A stretch of 64,000 bases of DNA from Hyaloscypha bicolor E (taxonomy: Eukaryota > Ascomycota > Leotiomycetes > Helotiales > Hyaloscyphaceae). Shown here in pieces: positions 47,425-61,125 of this stretch. The notes under the pieces are model-generated. The model had not been told where the DNA came from. It saw only the letters and a list, made by a program, of their open reading frames with translations, and made no database searches. Position numbers and translations under genes: made by a program. The stretch lies in the NCBI RefSeq assembly GCF_002865645.1, contig NW_020194589.1, positions 1,162,812 to 1,226,811 of the forward strand, given 5' to 3'. The stretch's first letter is position 1; each line of letters starts with the position of its first letter.

Positions 47425-50400
47425 TTGAATTACACCCACCGCATTGGCCTTGCGTTAGCAGAATTCACTAAAAACACAGCCATTTTTGGGCAAAAGTTCT
47501 CCGCGAAATCCGCTATACCGGATAGTAAAAAATTAGTATATATTACCTATAAGGGAACAAAAATCGAACCTCTCTCAGATAGTAATATCTACTCCTGGAT
47601 AGATAATGCCATGAATATCTTTATTATCGAAGATCTATAGTAGTATATTGACCCAGATCAAGCTCCTGCTCTCGTGGAATCGGCCCAAAAGGACAATAAA
47701 ACGACTACTCGTCAAGTAGTAATCGCTCGTATGGTACTAAATCTACTTATTACCCACGATACCTGGTAATAATTCAAGGAAATCAAGCTTGTATACCAGA
47801 TCTGGACCCAGATTCAAGCTAAAGCGAACTAGCTAAAAGCTCAGAAAGAAGCTCTATATCTTTAATAGTTGGAAACTATTACGTTTGATTCTAATAAGGG
47901 AATAGACGACTTCATTAACCGCATTAGCTATAAAGTAGCTGAAATTAAGGGTATAAACGGGTCGATTTCGGACGTTTCTATATCCGGATATCTGATTCGT
48001 AGCCTTTTAAAGGAATATGACCTTTATAAACCTCTCCTAAATTCTATTAGAGCTAATATTAATAAACTAAAGCTGGAATTACTTAAAGCGGACGCTTCTA
48101 CCAAGAAGAATAAACTTAGGGGTAAAACCTCTAATTCTACTTCTAATTCCATTCCAAAAGTACTAGCTGCTTAAGGAAATTAATCGGGAAATTAGTCCAA
48201 AAACAAGAACAAAAAACCGAAGCGTTCTAAGGATCCAAATGCCTACTATACGTTCTATAAATATAAAGGATATAATATTAAGAACTATATAAGCTATAAA
48301 TTAGCTCAGGAATTCTATAATTCTAAAGGAAAAGATACTAATTCCACTAGTAAAGAGACGTCTTCTAATCCCAAAGTACCTATATACCCTAAAGTGTATA
48401 CTGCTATAAAGTTAATAATTAGTACTTTTCTTAGTAAATAGTTATATAATAATAATTCCACGAATATCTGGTATATTAATTCGGGTACTACGGACTATTT
48501 TATGGGAAGTAAAAGCTTCTTTATTATATATAAAGAGATTAATCCATTTCTAATTATTCTTAGTAACGAATTAATAATTCTTATTAGGGGCAAAGAAACT
48601 ATTTTTTTAGCTACCTAACTAGAGCTAAAAATATAGCTCAATAATATACTTTATAGCTCCTAATTCCGGAATACCTCCTTATTATTAATTCCCAAAATTA
48701 TATAAGCTAGAAGTAATATTATATTTTCCCAAAGAAATATCCGAATTATTAATAAAGAAATAACTATTATAACTAGTACCTTTAGCCTCTCTATAGAACT
48801 ATATTAGCTTGACTAATTTGGTTTAGGGCATGCCCTAAAAGTATTAAAATCGGAAGCTTTAGCCTCCCTGGAAACGTAGTACTAGTAATATAAATATCTA
48901 AATATAAAGTATATCCTGGAATCGGTAAACTATATTTATAGGCTTTAATTCAAGAACCAAAACCTATTTAATTATAATTCATATAATATAAGCAAGATTA
49001 CTAGGGCTAGTATAACTAAGCTATACCCTAAAAAACTACTTCCAGGGAAATATATTATAATTAACTTATAGGAGCCATTAAGGGTTCTATTCCTTAGTAA
49101 GAACTTCTATATGCTTTCTACTACTTGCAAAGGTACTAAATATTATATAGTAGTATATAATTTAGATAGAAAGGGCTACTTTATAGATCTTTAATATTAA
49201 GTAACTTTCTCTAAAACCTAAACTAGGAATAAAGTCAAGTGCCTATATCTTAATAATATTCCAGAATTTGTATTAGGACAAGTCAAGAACTAGTATAAAT
49301 TAAAGGGTATTTGTCTGAAACTAATAACTACTTATATACCTAAATAGAATAGTATTTCTAAATATAGTATATATATAATTATTAAAGCAGAGTATACGGA
49401 GCTAGAATAATTAGGCTTACTATACGAGTTTTGGGAGGAAATAGCTATATATAGGATTTATACCTATAATTAATACTACTTGCCTAAAATCGGTATAACT
49501 TTATATAAAGTATTCTATAGGATTAAACCGGACGTTTCTAATCTATAGATATTCGGTTCCTTGGTATATATCTATATTCCTAAGAAAATAGCCTTATAGT
49601 ATAAGTATATGGCCAAGGCCTTTAGGGGCATTTTTACTAGCTATAGTAGTTCCGGATATTATATTTGGAACCTATATAAGCAGATATTCGTTATTTCTAA
49701 CTATTATATTATTAAAGAATATATTAAGGGAATATATCTCCTGAATCCAGTATCCCAGTTATATAGAAAACTAGTTAGTATTACTAAAGATTATAATAAT
49801 ACTTCTAGTAATAATATATATAATCCCGATATAATTTATAGAGATACTATTATTATTAATACTGGAAATTAATAGCTTAATATTCTATTAGAAGACAATC
49901 GAGAAAATCACTCCGATATTAAAGGAAATACTGCTTAAAGTATATTATATAACTAAATTAAGGGTACTTCTAGTCTAAGCAAAGCTTCTGAACTCCTATT
50001 AGGGAATAATAACCAAGAACTAGAACTGCCTATAAATAGTTCTAATTCAGGTTCTATAATTTAGGAGGCGCCTATATCTCCCGAAATAATTCTAGTCAGG
50101 AGTAAATTAATTCCTAGATATCCGAAATTGACTAGAATTACTAGAGAATAGCCTAATTCTCGTACTTTACTAGTTATTAACTAGAATACCGAAGCTTCTA
50201 AAATTCTAATATTAATTAATAAAGCTTTTACTAGTCCTAATGCCTATCTTTGGAAACCTTCTATTAGAAAGGAGCTATAATCCTATATACGTAATTATAT
50301 ATAGGATCTAGTAATTAGAAAATACTAAAAAACCATCGGGTATTACTAGTTATTTAAAATTAAGGCCAACGGATACTATAAATTAAGGCTAGTAATATAA

Positions 50401-50961
50401 GACTATACCTAATAATATGATATAGATTATTTTGAAACCTTTGCTCTAGTAGCTAGGCTTTTTACTATATGTATTATATTAGCCTTAGTGGCTAAATATA
50501 GGCTCTATATTTAGTAAATAGATATCTAAATAGCCTTCCTCTATAGGGAATTAGAAGAGAAGTACTATATGGAATAATCTCCTGGTTTTATTAAAGGTAT
50601 TAACCTAATTTACTATCTATAAAAAAGCATTTACGAATTAAAACAAGCCCCTAGGGTTTGAAATCAGGTAATTAATGGTTTTTTCCATACTATTAGTTTC
50701 CTGAGATTACTTTATAATTTAGCCTTATATATATTTCAAGAGTATAAGGTTAATTAGCTACTTCTTCTAATTACTATTTATATAGATAATATAATTATTA
50801 TTAGTAAAAGCATGGCTCAAATTAATAAAATCAAGGAGTAACTCTATTAGAAATTTAATATAACTAATTTAGGAGAAATTAAAATGCTTCTAGGTATAGA
50901 AATCGTTTGTTTTTAGGACAATTCTGTATTCCTATACCAAAACCAATATCTTATGATATAA
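47425..50961 (+). pseudogene. Copia Gag-Pol polyprotein, 5' part (RIP-mutated)
   Basis: Readable segments in order are a Gag region (SYKVAEIKGINGS, YLIRSLLKEYDLYKP), a degraded zinc knuckle near 48240-48300 whose Cys codons have become Tyr, and a protease site WYINSGTTDYFMG (normally DSGAT). Integrase segments follow, then reverse transcriptase with KARLVIQGYTQ-like and SIYELKQAPR motifs and YIDN in place of YVDD. Stops occur throughout, mostly TAA/TAG from CAA, CAG or TGG. It is cut at 50961 by the nested gypsy element, directly after the segment FLYQNQYLMI. Confidence 0.85.
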
Positions 50962-51254
50962 TGTATATAGGGTCGCACGTGACTTAAGGGCATATAACGA
51001 ACCTCGGATATTACAGGTATTAATTAGGGAGTTTGGCAGCCCTTTAATATTCTAACTAACTATTATTTATATTATATATATTAGGCTTATAAATTACTAA
51101 TTATATATATACTATTAGGGCCTCCTATTTAGAGGGGGCTTCCCTAGACCTTATAGGAAGAATAGAGATTAGTTCTATACTAAATTTAATACTATGGTTT
51201 TATAATATACTAATTTATTCTATTATCTTATTACCTACTAATAAATACCTTATA
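50962..51254 (+). repeat. Gypsy 5' LTR
   Basis: 293 bp, homologous to 58491-58783. The terminal CA has become TA, as expected from RIP. Confidence 0.88.
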
Positions 51255-51299
51255 AGCTAATCTCTTTACCCTTAAAGAAGGTAGTTTAATAAGTAATTA

Positions 51300-54200
51300 T
51301 ATCTCAAAATCTGTAAAATATATAATTCCTTACTAAAGCTATTCCTATAGAGGAAGTTAACTAGATTAATTCCGATATAGGTAATAGTAAAGGCTTATCT
51401 AATACTTTTAATAGGACCCCTTAGGAGCCTCCGAGAGCTAGTAATAATAACGGAAATAATCCCGGTAATAATTAAGATACCAAGATTAATATCCGAGTTA
51501 CTGCCGCCCAAGCTATAGAATAGGGCTTATATACTAAAGTTAAAGTACTCTAATAAAAGCAAGAATTAGTAGATATAATTAACTAGTATATCCTATAGTT
51601 AGAGTAATATAAGGGTACTCTTAGGAATATCTTGTAGTTTATTATATCTTATAGAAACTCTATTTATAAGTCTATTTCCTTTTCCTTAGTAATTTCTACT
51701 AGGGAACTTCCTGAAATAGAGTTAGAACCTATCCCCTTTCCTAATATAATAAGCTTTAAAAGTAATCTCGATATTATTTATTAGGAGCTATTATATAATA
51801 TCCTAAAGATATATTTGAACCGAGAGAAGTTTCTTAAAGTCCGGATACCTGACTTATATTATAGAAAGTCCTTTAAGAAATAGAGGATATTTATATTTTT
51901 CTAAGAGGTAATCTTTAGAACCTAGCCTTAGACTTATAATAGATACTTTTCTAGAGTTAACTCTATTATAAGTACCCTTAGGAATAAACCTTATAATACT
52001 TGGGAAGCTATAATAAAGTAAAGCCTACTATTATATAAGGTCTATTAGAAGTAATTCAAGGCCTACTTGGCTAATATACTTTAAATACCTTAAATCCGTT
52101 AATAAGATATCTTTAAGGAACTCCGAGATCTTTATTAGAAGAATAGTAAGATAGTTACTAAGTTATATACTCGGATAATTAGTTCAAAAGTTAATTAGGA
52201 CTTATATCCTAAGAGAAACCGGGTCCGGACTTTTAATACTACTTTATCTAACTATAAGACTTATTAGATACTTATATCTATTTTCTTAGGAAATAAGGTA
52301 GTATTTATTTCTAAGTAGCTTAAGAAAGCTCAGAAAGTAGAATATACTACTTATCCCAAATTAAGGAAAATAAAAGCAGGGAAATCTAGTAAGGGTAATT
52401 CTATTCCCAAGAATTCTAATTTAGTAAATTCTAATTTGTAAGGCTATTAAAAAAGAAAGAATAAGTTCCGAAAATCATATAAAAAACCCTCAGGTAGTAC
52501 TTTGGCTCTTTTAAGGCCTTAATAGAGTACTAGTTCTATTTTAGGTATAGTTTATTAGACTTATAAATAGAAAGGATATTTCTTAAGAAATGTAAAATAT
52601 TCCAAATATACTAAATAGGCTCGGTAGAACCCTAATAAGGCCAAAACTATAAAAGAATTAAGATATCTATAGAAGCAGGTTAATACTATTATTATAGAGA
52701 AGTACTTTAGAGAAGATCTTCCTAAAGAATAGGGAAAAGGAAAGGCCAAATCTTAAATATTAATAATTTTAGCTATAATAAAAAAGGTATATTACTTTAT
52801 ATAACTATTTAAGCAAGATTAATATAGCCAGAAATAGGTGCCTTAGAGATATATAGTAGACTTAGTAATACCGGGTCAGACTATAACTTCCTTAATAATA
52901 ATTAGATTTAAAGCCAGGGCTTTACTATTTTAGCTAAGTATAACTAAGAGTTTATAACCTTTTATAGAAATAAATTTAAGGTCTATTAAGCCTATAATCT
53001 TAAGATATTTATTATAGATAATTATAATAAGATATATCTTTTTAAGCTCCGGTTTTATAAATATAAGAATATTAGCTCTTATAGCCTTATCTTTAGTATG
53101 GAATTTTATAAAATAACTCTTATATAATATATAGACTATATTAAGAAATAATAGATATATATACCTATATAGCCTAATAATATTAAGATCCTAATACTAA
53201 AAGAATTTAGTAAAAAGCTTAACCGGTATTCTGAGCTAGTACCTTAAGTCTTATTCTTAACTAAAGGTAAATATAACTATTCTAGATAATAGGCTTTATA
53301 TATTTATAATAATTACTAGGTCTCTACTTTATTATATAGTTCTAGTAATACTAAATAGGAGTTTTTAATATAGTAAATTAATACTCTCCGGAAAGGGGCC
53401 TTAGAGATATCTATCTATTTCCGGAATAATAAATATAAAGACTTCTTAGAGGTTTTTAATTCTAATAAAGCTTTAGAACTTCCTAATTTTAGTAATATTA
53501 AATACTCTATTAATATAAATAGTATAGTTCTATACGAGCCTTTATATAATTTATTAGAGACCTAACTAGAAGTATTATATCTATATTTATAAAATATACT
53601 TTATAAATATTAGATAAGGCCTAGTAAAAGCCTAGTAGGAATACCTATTCTTTTTATTTTCAAGAAAAATAGAGAATTATATCTTTATATTAATTATTAT
53701 AAACTTAACCAAGTTATAATTAAGAATTAGTATCTGCTTTCTCTTATTAATAAGATCCTTAACTAGCTCTAAGAAGCCAAGATTTTTATAAAGCTAGATC
53801 TTAAGAATATATATTATTAGATAAGAATTTATAAAGGATATAAGTAGAAAACGGCTTTTAGGACCTACTATAGCTATTTTAAATATCTTATAATACCTTT
53901 TAGGCTAGCTAATATACTAGCTATATTTCAAATATATATTAATATTATACTTATAGGGCTCCTGAATTATTTTATAATTATTTATTTAAATAATATTTTT
54001 ATTTATTTCCGAAATAAGAATAAATACTATAATTATATTTACTAGGTACTTACTAAGCTATATAAAAATAACCTGTTTTATAAACTTAGTAAATACGAGT
54101 TTAATATTAAGGAAATCGAATTTTTGGGCTTTTTTATTAAAATAGAAGATATTTATATAGATTCTAAATAGGTCTATAGTATTATTAAATAGCTAGAACT

Positions 54201-56720
54201 AGAATTATTCTATAATATTTAAGTATTTCTTGGATTTACTAATTTCTATTATAGGTTTATTTATTATTACTCTCAGGTAATTATAGGTTTAATAGATCTC
54301 TTAAAAGAAATAGAAAAGAGCCGGAAATCCGGTTCCTTTATATAAATAAATAAAGCGACTAAAAGCTTTAAGACTTTAAAAAAAGCTTTTACTATAATAC
54401 CTATCCTAATCTATTTTGACTTTTCTAAGAAGATTTATATTAAAACTAATATATCGAAATTTGTAATTACTAGTATTATTTTATAATAAGTTAATCCTAG
54501 TAATAGCCCAAAAAAATACTAGTATCTAATAGTATTCTAGTTCTGGAAATTCTCTGGAACTAAATATAATTATAGTACCTATAATAAGGAGCTACTTATA
54601 ATTATTAAAGCCTTTAAGTATTAGTACTATTACCTTAAAGAGTCCAGGTTTATAATTAAGGTTATTATAGACTATAATAACCTCTAATACTTTATAGAAA
54701 TAAAATATCTAGAGAGCTATTAAGTATATTAGATAATATATCTTATAATATATAATTTTAATATTATTTATTATAGAGGCGCCTCAAATCCAGTAAATAG
54801 ACCTAATAGAAGACCTAATTATAAAAAAGGTTCTATTAATATAACTTGGCTTCTAACCTTTTAGAATAAGTTAAAGAAAGCTTTTATAGTTATAATTCAG
54901 AGGTCCTTATAAATATCTAAAGAGTTCTTTTTTTAAAATAGGCATTATTTAATACTTACTATATCTGTAATAGCTAAGAAGAAATATTTATTATAAGACA
55001 AGTAAATAGATTATCTTATAGATTCCTTAATTATAAAATTAGTTAAGAAGTAAGATATAGGGAAATGCCTTAAAGGCTCTATTACTATAGCTAAGATAAT
55101 AAGAATATTTATAATTATATTACTTAATAGAACTAAAAACTTCTTAGTTTCTTGAGTTTTTGAATTAGATAATTATAAATATCTAATTCCCTATATATAG
55201 ATATATATAGCTACTAAAAAAGCTATAGTACTAGCCCCTTTATCTAAATCCTTTCTAGATATTATTTAGGTAACTTAGAGAAATAATTCTTAATATTAGA
55301 ATATTATAAAATAGAGGCTTAATAAGAAAGATACTAAGGGAAAAGAAATCTGGAAAAATAATTCAGGCTTACTTAGGTACTATTTAAGAATTATTATATC
55401 TAATAATCCTGCTTTATATTAAGAAATTATAAAGCTTTATTATAATAACCTAATAACTAGATACTATAGAATAAAGAAAACTCTCGAGCTCTTTAGAAAG
55501 TCCTAGTATTAGGAAAATATAGAAAGAGATATTCGTAATTATTATTAAAAATATAATATTTACTAGAGAGTTAAAGTAAAGAAGTATTTACTATATAGTT
55601 TACTTAGTAGTTTATTATAGCTTAAGAGACCCTGGAATAAGATCTCTATAAATTTTATTATAGGTCTACTACTATATAAGAACCTAGTAAGAAGTCCCGA
55701 TTTTAATATAATTCTTATAGTTATTAACTAATACTCTAAAATAGCAAGATATATTATATATTATAAGACTATTAACTTTCTGGAGCTTACTAAAATTATA
55801 TAGAAATATATTTTCTTAATCTTTAGCTCCTCTAATAGAATTATTTCTGACTAAGAAATAGTATTTACTAGCTAGTTCTAGTTTGCTTTCTGCTTTTATT
55901 TAATATATAAATAGTATTTAAGTATAGCTTATTATTCTTAGATAAATAATTAGATAGAAAAACAGAATCAGGCCCTAGAATATTACCTAAGATATTATTA
56001 TAATATTCAAAAAAATAACTAGTTTAAAAAGTTATCTTTTATAGAATTTATATATAATAACTTAAAATATTAGGTTTTATAGAATATATCTTTTTATATA
56101 TATTATAGATATTATTTTTAACTTCTATAAAATTCTAAGAATAGGATTATAGAAGAGATACTAGCTATATATAAGAGGCTAGAAATCCTTAAAATAAAGT
56201 AAAAAAAGCTTAAGGATTTATAATATTATATATAAAATATCCGGAAAACTTATTATAATAAGTACCGGTTAGCTAAATACTATTTTAAAGAAGCCTAGAT
56301 AATATTATTAATAAGAAATATTAAACTTAAGATAGGAAAGCTTAAGCTAAAATTTATAGATCTATTTAGGATCTTTAAATATATTAATAATTTAGTATAT
56401 AAATTAGAATTACTAAATATATATAATTATTTATATTTAACTTTCTATATTTCTTTTCTTAAAAAATATATAGTAAAAAAGAATTAAAAGCCATATTTAT
56501 ATTTCTCTAGAAAACTTCCGGAATTAGTAGATAATAATAAAGAATAAGAATAAAAAGTAAAAGCTATTATTAATTACTAATAAGATAGTAGAAGTAAGAA
56601 GTAATAATATTTAATTAAATAGAAAGCCTAGCCTAAAGATTATAATACCTGGTTATTTATTTTCCCTAATTTTAAAAATTTCAAGGAACTTCTGAAATTA
56701 TATAACTGAAACTATAGCTT
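51300..56720 (+). pseudogene. Gypsy Gag-Pol with chromodomain (RIP-mutated)
   Basis: Ignoring stops, the plus-strand frame gives a Gag-like region (51300-52750) and a protease region (about 52850-53300). Reverse transcriptase follows (GIPILFIFKKNRELYLYIN, KLDLKNIYY, then FIIIYLNNIFIYF at the YxDD position) with RNase H to about 54750. Integrase follows (about 55400-56200, with ISINFIIGLL and SIAYYSQINNQIEKQNQALE-like segments). A chromodomain-like end (YLIKQKAQPKDYNTW) lies near 56600-56650. This order (RT, RNase H, integrase, chromodomain) defines chromoviruses. Many acidic catalytic residues are changed to Asn by transitions. Confidence 0.85.
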
Positions 56721-58490
56721 AGAATCCAAAATTATCTTTTAATAATCTTTTAAGATTAAAAAGAATTCTGAACTACTAAGAAAAAAGCTATTTAAAAGAA
56801 AAAGAAGACCTAAATAGCTAAGAAAAGGCCTAGAATAATAATAGAGATATTCTTTTTCTAGATTTTTTATCTATAAAGGTTTTCCAGGATTTTATTAAGG
56901 CTTATAAGAATTATATTTAAATTATTAGAAAAAGGTTTAGAATTAAGAAAGATTTATTATAAATAGACTAGTTATAGATATCTTAAATAAATAAACTCTA
57001 ATTCCTATAAATTCCTAATTTCTAAAGTAAGAATATTAAATACTAGCTTTATTTAGGACTTAGTAAAGAATTAGCTAATACTTTCCGGAATTTACTTATT
57101 TCTTAATAAGATATAGTTATACTATAATAATATTAGTATTAAGAATATTAAAAGAAATAAGTAAGGAACTTATAATAGCTATATATATCTTATAAAAGGC
57201 CCGAACTTCTAAAATTAGGTCCCGAATAGCTATAAGTATTATATTATTAGTATTTAAAATACTAATAATAGACTATTTAGTAATCTCGATAATAAGCTCA
57301 GTAATAAGATTAATACCTTAAAAGTAAATATTATAGTATTTCTTTAAGGAATTAGTAAGTACCTAAATATATTAGAAAAAACTTATTTTTAGGATACTAA
57401 TTTAAGTAATATTATTATCTATCTTATTAAAACAGGAAGAAGAATTCCGAAGCTTATTAGTATTTTTCTAGTTTTCAAAAACCTAATTAATAATATTATT
57501 CTTATTAGTATAATACTATTTAGGATATATTTTAAGAAATTTCTTAAAGGTTATAATAGTATTTTCCCAGAACTAGTAAGCCTCTAATAAGTAGTAAGAA
57601 ATCTGAAATTATATTAGTTTTAATAAATATTAAAGCTAAAGAACTTACTAATATATAAGACTTAGAACTCTTATTATAATAGTTATAATTCTTCTTATTA
57701 GGTACTATAGTATATAAGGTAAAGGAATTAATAAGTAAATACTTGAAATATTTCAAGTATCTACTAGTAATAAGAAAGAAGGCTATAAGGTTACCTTTAT
57801 ATTTATTATTATAGAAATAGATAATAAAGCTAGAAGAAGATATTATGAAATTAATTAAAAATAATTAAAGAAGACTTAGAAAAAGGCAGAAAAAGAGGCT
57901 AGAAAGTAATAATAGAAAAAGTTATATATATAATTATTAGAAAGGAAAAGAGTATATAGTAATATAAAGAGGTCCTTTTATAGAGGTAGAGAACTACCTG
58001 GATTAATTACTAGTTTTCATATTAGTTCTAATCGGAAACTAGTATAACTAATTAATATATACTTTCAGGAGCCTGTAAATAATCTCTAGGACCTCAGAAA
58101 CATTTATATGGGTTTCTTATATGAATATTTATTAAATACTTTCTATATAGCTATTTAGATTATTCTAATACGAGATCTAATAGATAGTATTAGTTTTATA
58201 GGATAATACCTTAGTATTTTGGATTAAGCTAATTAGAATACTCAGATCCCAAATAAAATCGTAATTACTAGCTAGCCCCTATATCTGAGATATAATTACC
58301 CTTCCTTCTTACTTACTTAGCCCCGATCTAATTAGACGATTTTTATATCTATTATCCAGATTATATTAGCAAAACCACCTCCCAAGATACTAGAAGTTTA
58401 TATTAATTAAATAAATAATTAATTAAATATTTACTAGGATAGATTAATAGATCTTAGGAATAAGATCCTAGAAGGGGGGTATAGTTATAA
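56721..58490. other. Gypsy internal region after the chromodomain
   Basis: About 1.77 kb of AT-rich sequence between the end of Pol and the 3' LTR, longer than usual. No domain can be read because stops are dense. It ends with a purine tract (GAAGGGGGG near 58471-58479) that probably served as polypurine tract. Confidence 0.5.
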
Positions 58491-58783
58491 TATATACAGG
58501 GTTATATATAACTTAAGGGCATATAATAAACCTCGGATATTACAGATATTAATTAGGGAGTTCGGTAGCCCTTTAATATCCCAACTAACTACTATTTATA
58601 TTATATATATTAGGCTTATAAATTACTAATTATATATATGCCATCGGGGCCTCCTATTTAGAGAGGGCTTCCCTGGACCTTATAGGAGAGACAGAGATTA
58701 GTTCTGTACTGAATTTAATACTATGGTTTTATAATATACTAATTTATTCTATTGTCTTATTACTTACTAATAAATACCTCACA
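58491..58783 (+). repeat. Gypsy 3' LTR
   Basis: 293 bp matching the 5' copy. The following TATAA repeats the five bases before the 5' LTR. Confidence 0.88.
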
Positions 58784-59564
58784 TATAAATATACTCCAAA
58801 GGTATTAAATAGAAGGTTCTATCCCTATTTCTATACTAATAGCTCAAGCTATAGTTCTAGAAGAGAAAGATATTAATATTACAGAATATTAGAATTATAC
58901 GGGATTACTTATATAGCTATCCCTAGTATTAAGACCTGATTTTTGCTATGCCGCTAGGTATTTGGGACGTTCCAATTCCTGTCCTAAAGCCTCCTATAGC
59001 TCTATATAGAAGCGTATAATGTAATATATTAAGGGATTACTTAATATAGGCATTCTATATAATGCTTTATCTAAAGGACTTATTAGGTACTCAGATACCG
59101 ATTATGGAGGCGATTTATAGGACCGTAAATCAACCTCCGGTATGGTTTTTACCCTATTTGGTAGAGTAATTAGCTGGGCTAGTACTAAACAGAAAACTAT
59201 AGTAACTGCTACTATAGAAGCAAAGTATATTGCCCTTACTCCGGTAGTCAAAGAAGCCCTATAGCTAAAGCAACTATTTAAAGAAATATCGATTCCTATA
59301 GAACTAATCGAGCTAAAAACGGACACTTAGGGAGCTCTTGATTTAGCTACTAACATACGATTTTCTCAGAAAACCAAGTATATTAATATTAGATATTATT
59401 TTATTAGGAACTATATTAATACCAAGAATATTATACTCAAATACGTTCCTATATAGGAAATAATAGCCGATATTCTTACTAAATTATTGGCTAGACCCGC
59501 TTTTGAACTACTATATTTAAAGCTAGGTATTATTAGCCTTACTAACGTCAAACCTCGACTGTAA
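58784..59564 (+). pseudogene. Copia Pol, 3' part (RNase H)
   Basis: Continuation of the polyprotein interrupted at 50961. It shows the copia C-terminal signature: DTDYGGDL, SGMVFTLFGRVISWASTKQK, EAKYIALTPVVKEAL, then a KYINIRYYFIRN segment, with stops where Gln or Trp is expected. It ends with TAA at 59562-59564, just before the 3' LTR. Confidence 0.88.
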
Positions 59565-59574
59565 GGAGGAGGCG
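59562..59574 (+). other. Polypurine tract of the copia element
   Basis: TAAGGAGGAGGCG lies immediately upstream of the 3' LTR, the usual place of plus-strand priming. Confidence 0.65.
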
Positions 59575-59934
59575 TATTAAACTAGCTAGCTTGGCTAGTA
59601 TCCATTCCTTCCACTCCAGGTTTAATCACTAATTTAGTTCGTCCGATTATTGGGTATTACTTACATACGAGTACACTAATCGTTTATTAGTATAGCTATT
59701 CGATTACGTTCCGTAAACGTACGTTCAGGAATCAGATTGGTAAATCGTTCCCACCACCAAGTAAGTGCGGGGTAAATCACATGGTGGGCTGGAAATCAGG
59801 AATATAGCTAGGGAACCCATTCCCTCTGTTTTTTATGGAATCACTCTCCTGTATCTAGTCAAAACTAGTCATTCTACAGATTGTCAATCTCCAATATATC
59901 GATTTTCCACCGATAAATCGATCCCAGTTCAATA
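59575..59934 (+). repeat. Copia 3' LTR
   Basis: 360 bp matching the 5' LTR. Followed by CTTCA, the same five bases that precede the 5' LTR. Confidence 0.92.
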
Positions 59935-60817
59935 CTTCACTACATCTTTTAAACCTCAACCAAGTTCTCTTGCGCCCCGACCAGCCATTCCCCAAACACA
60001 ATTTCCTCACTGTAACATCGCTTTCCTGTCCGTCCTCCCCAAACCTCAAAATACCCCATTCACCCCTCTCCACCCCTTGATCGCGCATCAAATACACTCA
60101 TGACCCTCACCACAATACCACTTCCATCCCTTCCATCCCTTCCACTCCTACCCCGTTTTACAAGGCATCCCTCACAAGCCTCACAAAGATCGACACCTGT
60201 GCACACCATACAGATATAAAGATCCCGCTATTGAATGTCCTGGCTTAGATCTCACAGAGATCGCAGTAAGCGCCCCCTGAACGGTCTTCGATAGCCTCGC
60301 GGCGCCCACAACTGACGAGCAGATGATGCGTAATCTGATGAGCTGATCGGCATCTTAACGTCCATGCCTTGTCTGTGGTGTTAATAAAATGAAGACCAGC
60401 GAGCAGGTATGGGGACGAGCGAATTGCAGAGATGAGCGTCGGAAAATTTAGGTGTGATGTGTGAAGCTGCCTTCGTTTGATGTTTGAAGCGAGGGAAAGA
60501 TTCCCGTGAAGAGGACATGACATGACTCGCGTATATACCAAACCGCGGATTTCCTGAGTCGATCCCGGCTAGGGCAGGATTTTAGGCGGTGAAGGGTCAA
60601 AACACCAAAGCACTCGAGTAATCGAGCACTCGAGCACCAAAACACCAAAAAACCCAAACCACTTGAAATTAGATGTGCAATTATACTAAAATTAAGCTAA
60701 GGCCTGTAACTACTATAGCAAGTATATAAAACTAGATAATATACTAAAATAAGCTAATTATTATTATTATAAGAAGCTGCCTTTTAAAGAGCTCTTTATA
60801 TATTATAATAAGCTATT
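59935..60817. other. Flank right of copia, no gene supported
   Basis: Moderate composition to about 60660, then AT-rich. A Ser/Pro-coding microrepeat (CTTCCATCCCTTCCATCC) lies near 60120, and a short repetitive patch around GCACTCGAG lies near 60610-60640. A 98-codon minus-strand frame at 60245-60541 has no motif. Confidence 0.4.
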
Positions 60818-61125
60818 ATAATAAGTATATATAATAGAGTATAAGTAAACGTCAGGTATCGTGAATTTGATTTCTTATTTTGGGTAATACTTATATTAAA
60901 ATTATATAGATTACGCGGAATTATATTTTCTAATTAAATAAAGGATTTTATATATTTTAGCTAAATATTAGAGAATATATAAGGAAATATATATAGCTTT
61001 AAAAACAAGTTTCAATTAGTTTTTTATTAGAATTGCTTCTTGAAATTAGTTATATTTATAAATATTACTTTATAATTTGCTTATTTTAATTTCTTATATA
61101 TTATTTTATTATTATATACTTTATA
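60818..61125 (-). mobile_element. LTR copy D (RIP-mutated, inverted)
   Basis: Aligns in reverse complement with copies B and C (shared TTATTTTGGGTA, CTAATTAAATAAAG and GCTAAATATTAG-like stretches). The ends are mutated and no target duplication is evident, so the boundaries are approximate. Confidence 0.65.

Larger units (their letters stand above)
50962..58783 (+). mobile_element. Ty3/gypsy chromovirus LTR retrotransposon nested in copia
   Basis: Two 293-bp LTRs (50962-51254 and 58491-58783) start TGTATATAGGG (right copy TATATACAGGG) and end CTTATA/CTCACA. The 5-bp duplication TATAA flanks it (50957-50961 and 58784-58788). The internal part is more AT-rich than the host copia element, with stops in all frames. 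Confidence 0.92.
46953..59934 (+). mobile_element. Ty1/copia-type LTR retrotransposon, split by a nested gypsy element
   Basis: Two 360-bp LTRs (46953-47312 and 59575-59934) start TGTTGAAC (right copy TATTAAAC) and end GTTCAATA. They differ by about a dozen transitions. The element is flanked by the 5-bp duplication CTTCA (46948-46952 and 59935-59939). Gag, protease, integrase, reverse transcriptase and RNase H remnants follow in copia order. A Ty3/gypsy element (50962-58783) interrupts the reverse transcriptase end. Without it the element is about 5.2 kb, normal for copia. Confidence 0.93.

Noticed and set aside
59765..60103. 112-codon frame at the copia 3' end
   Set aside because: Its first half lies inside the LTR, so it is not a gene.
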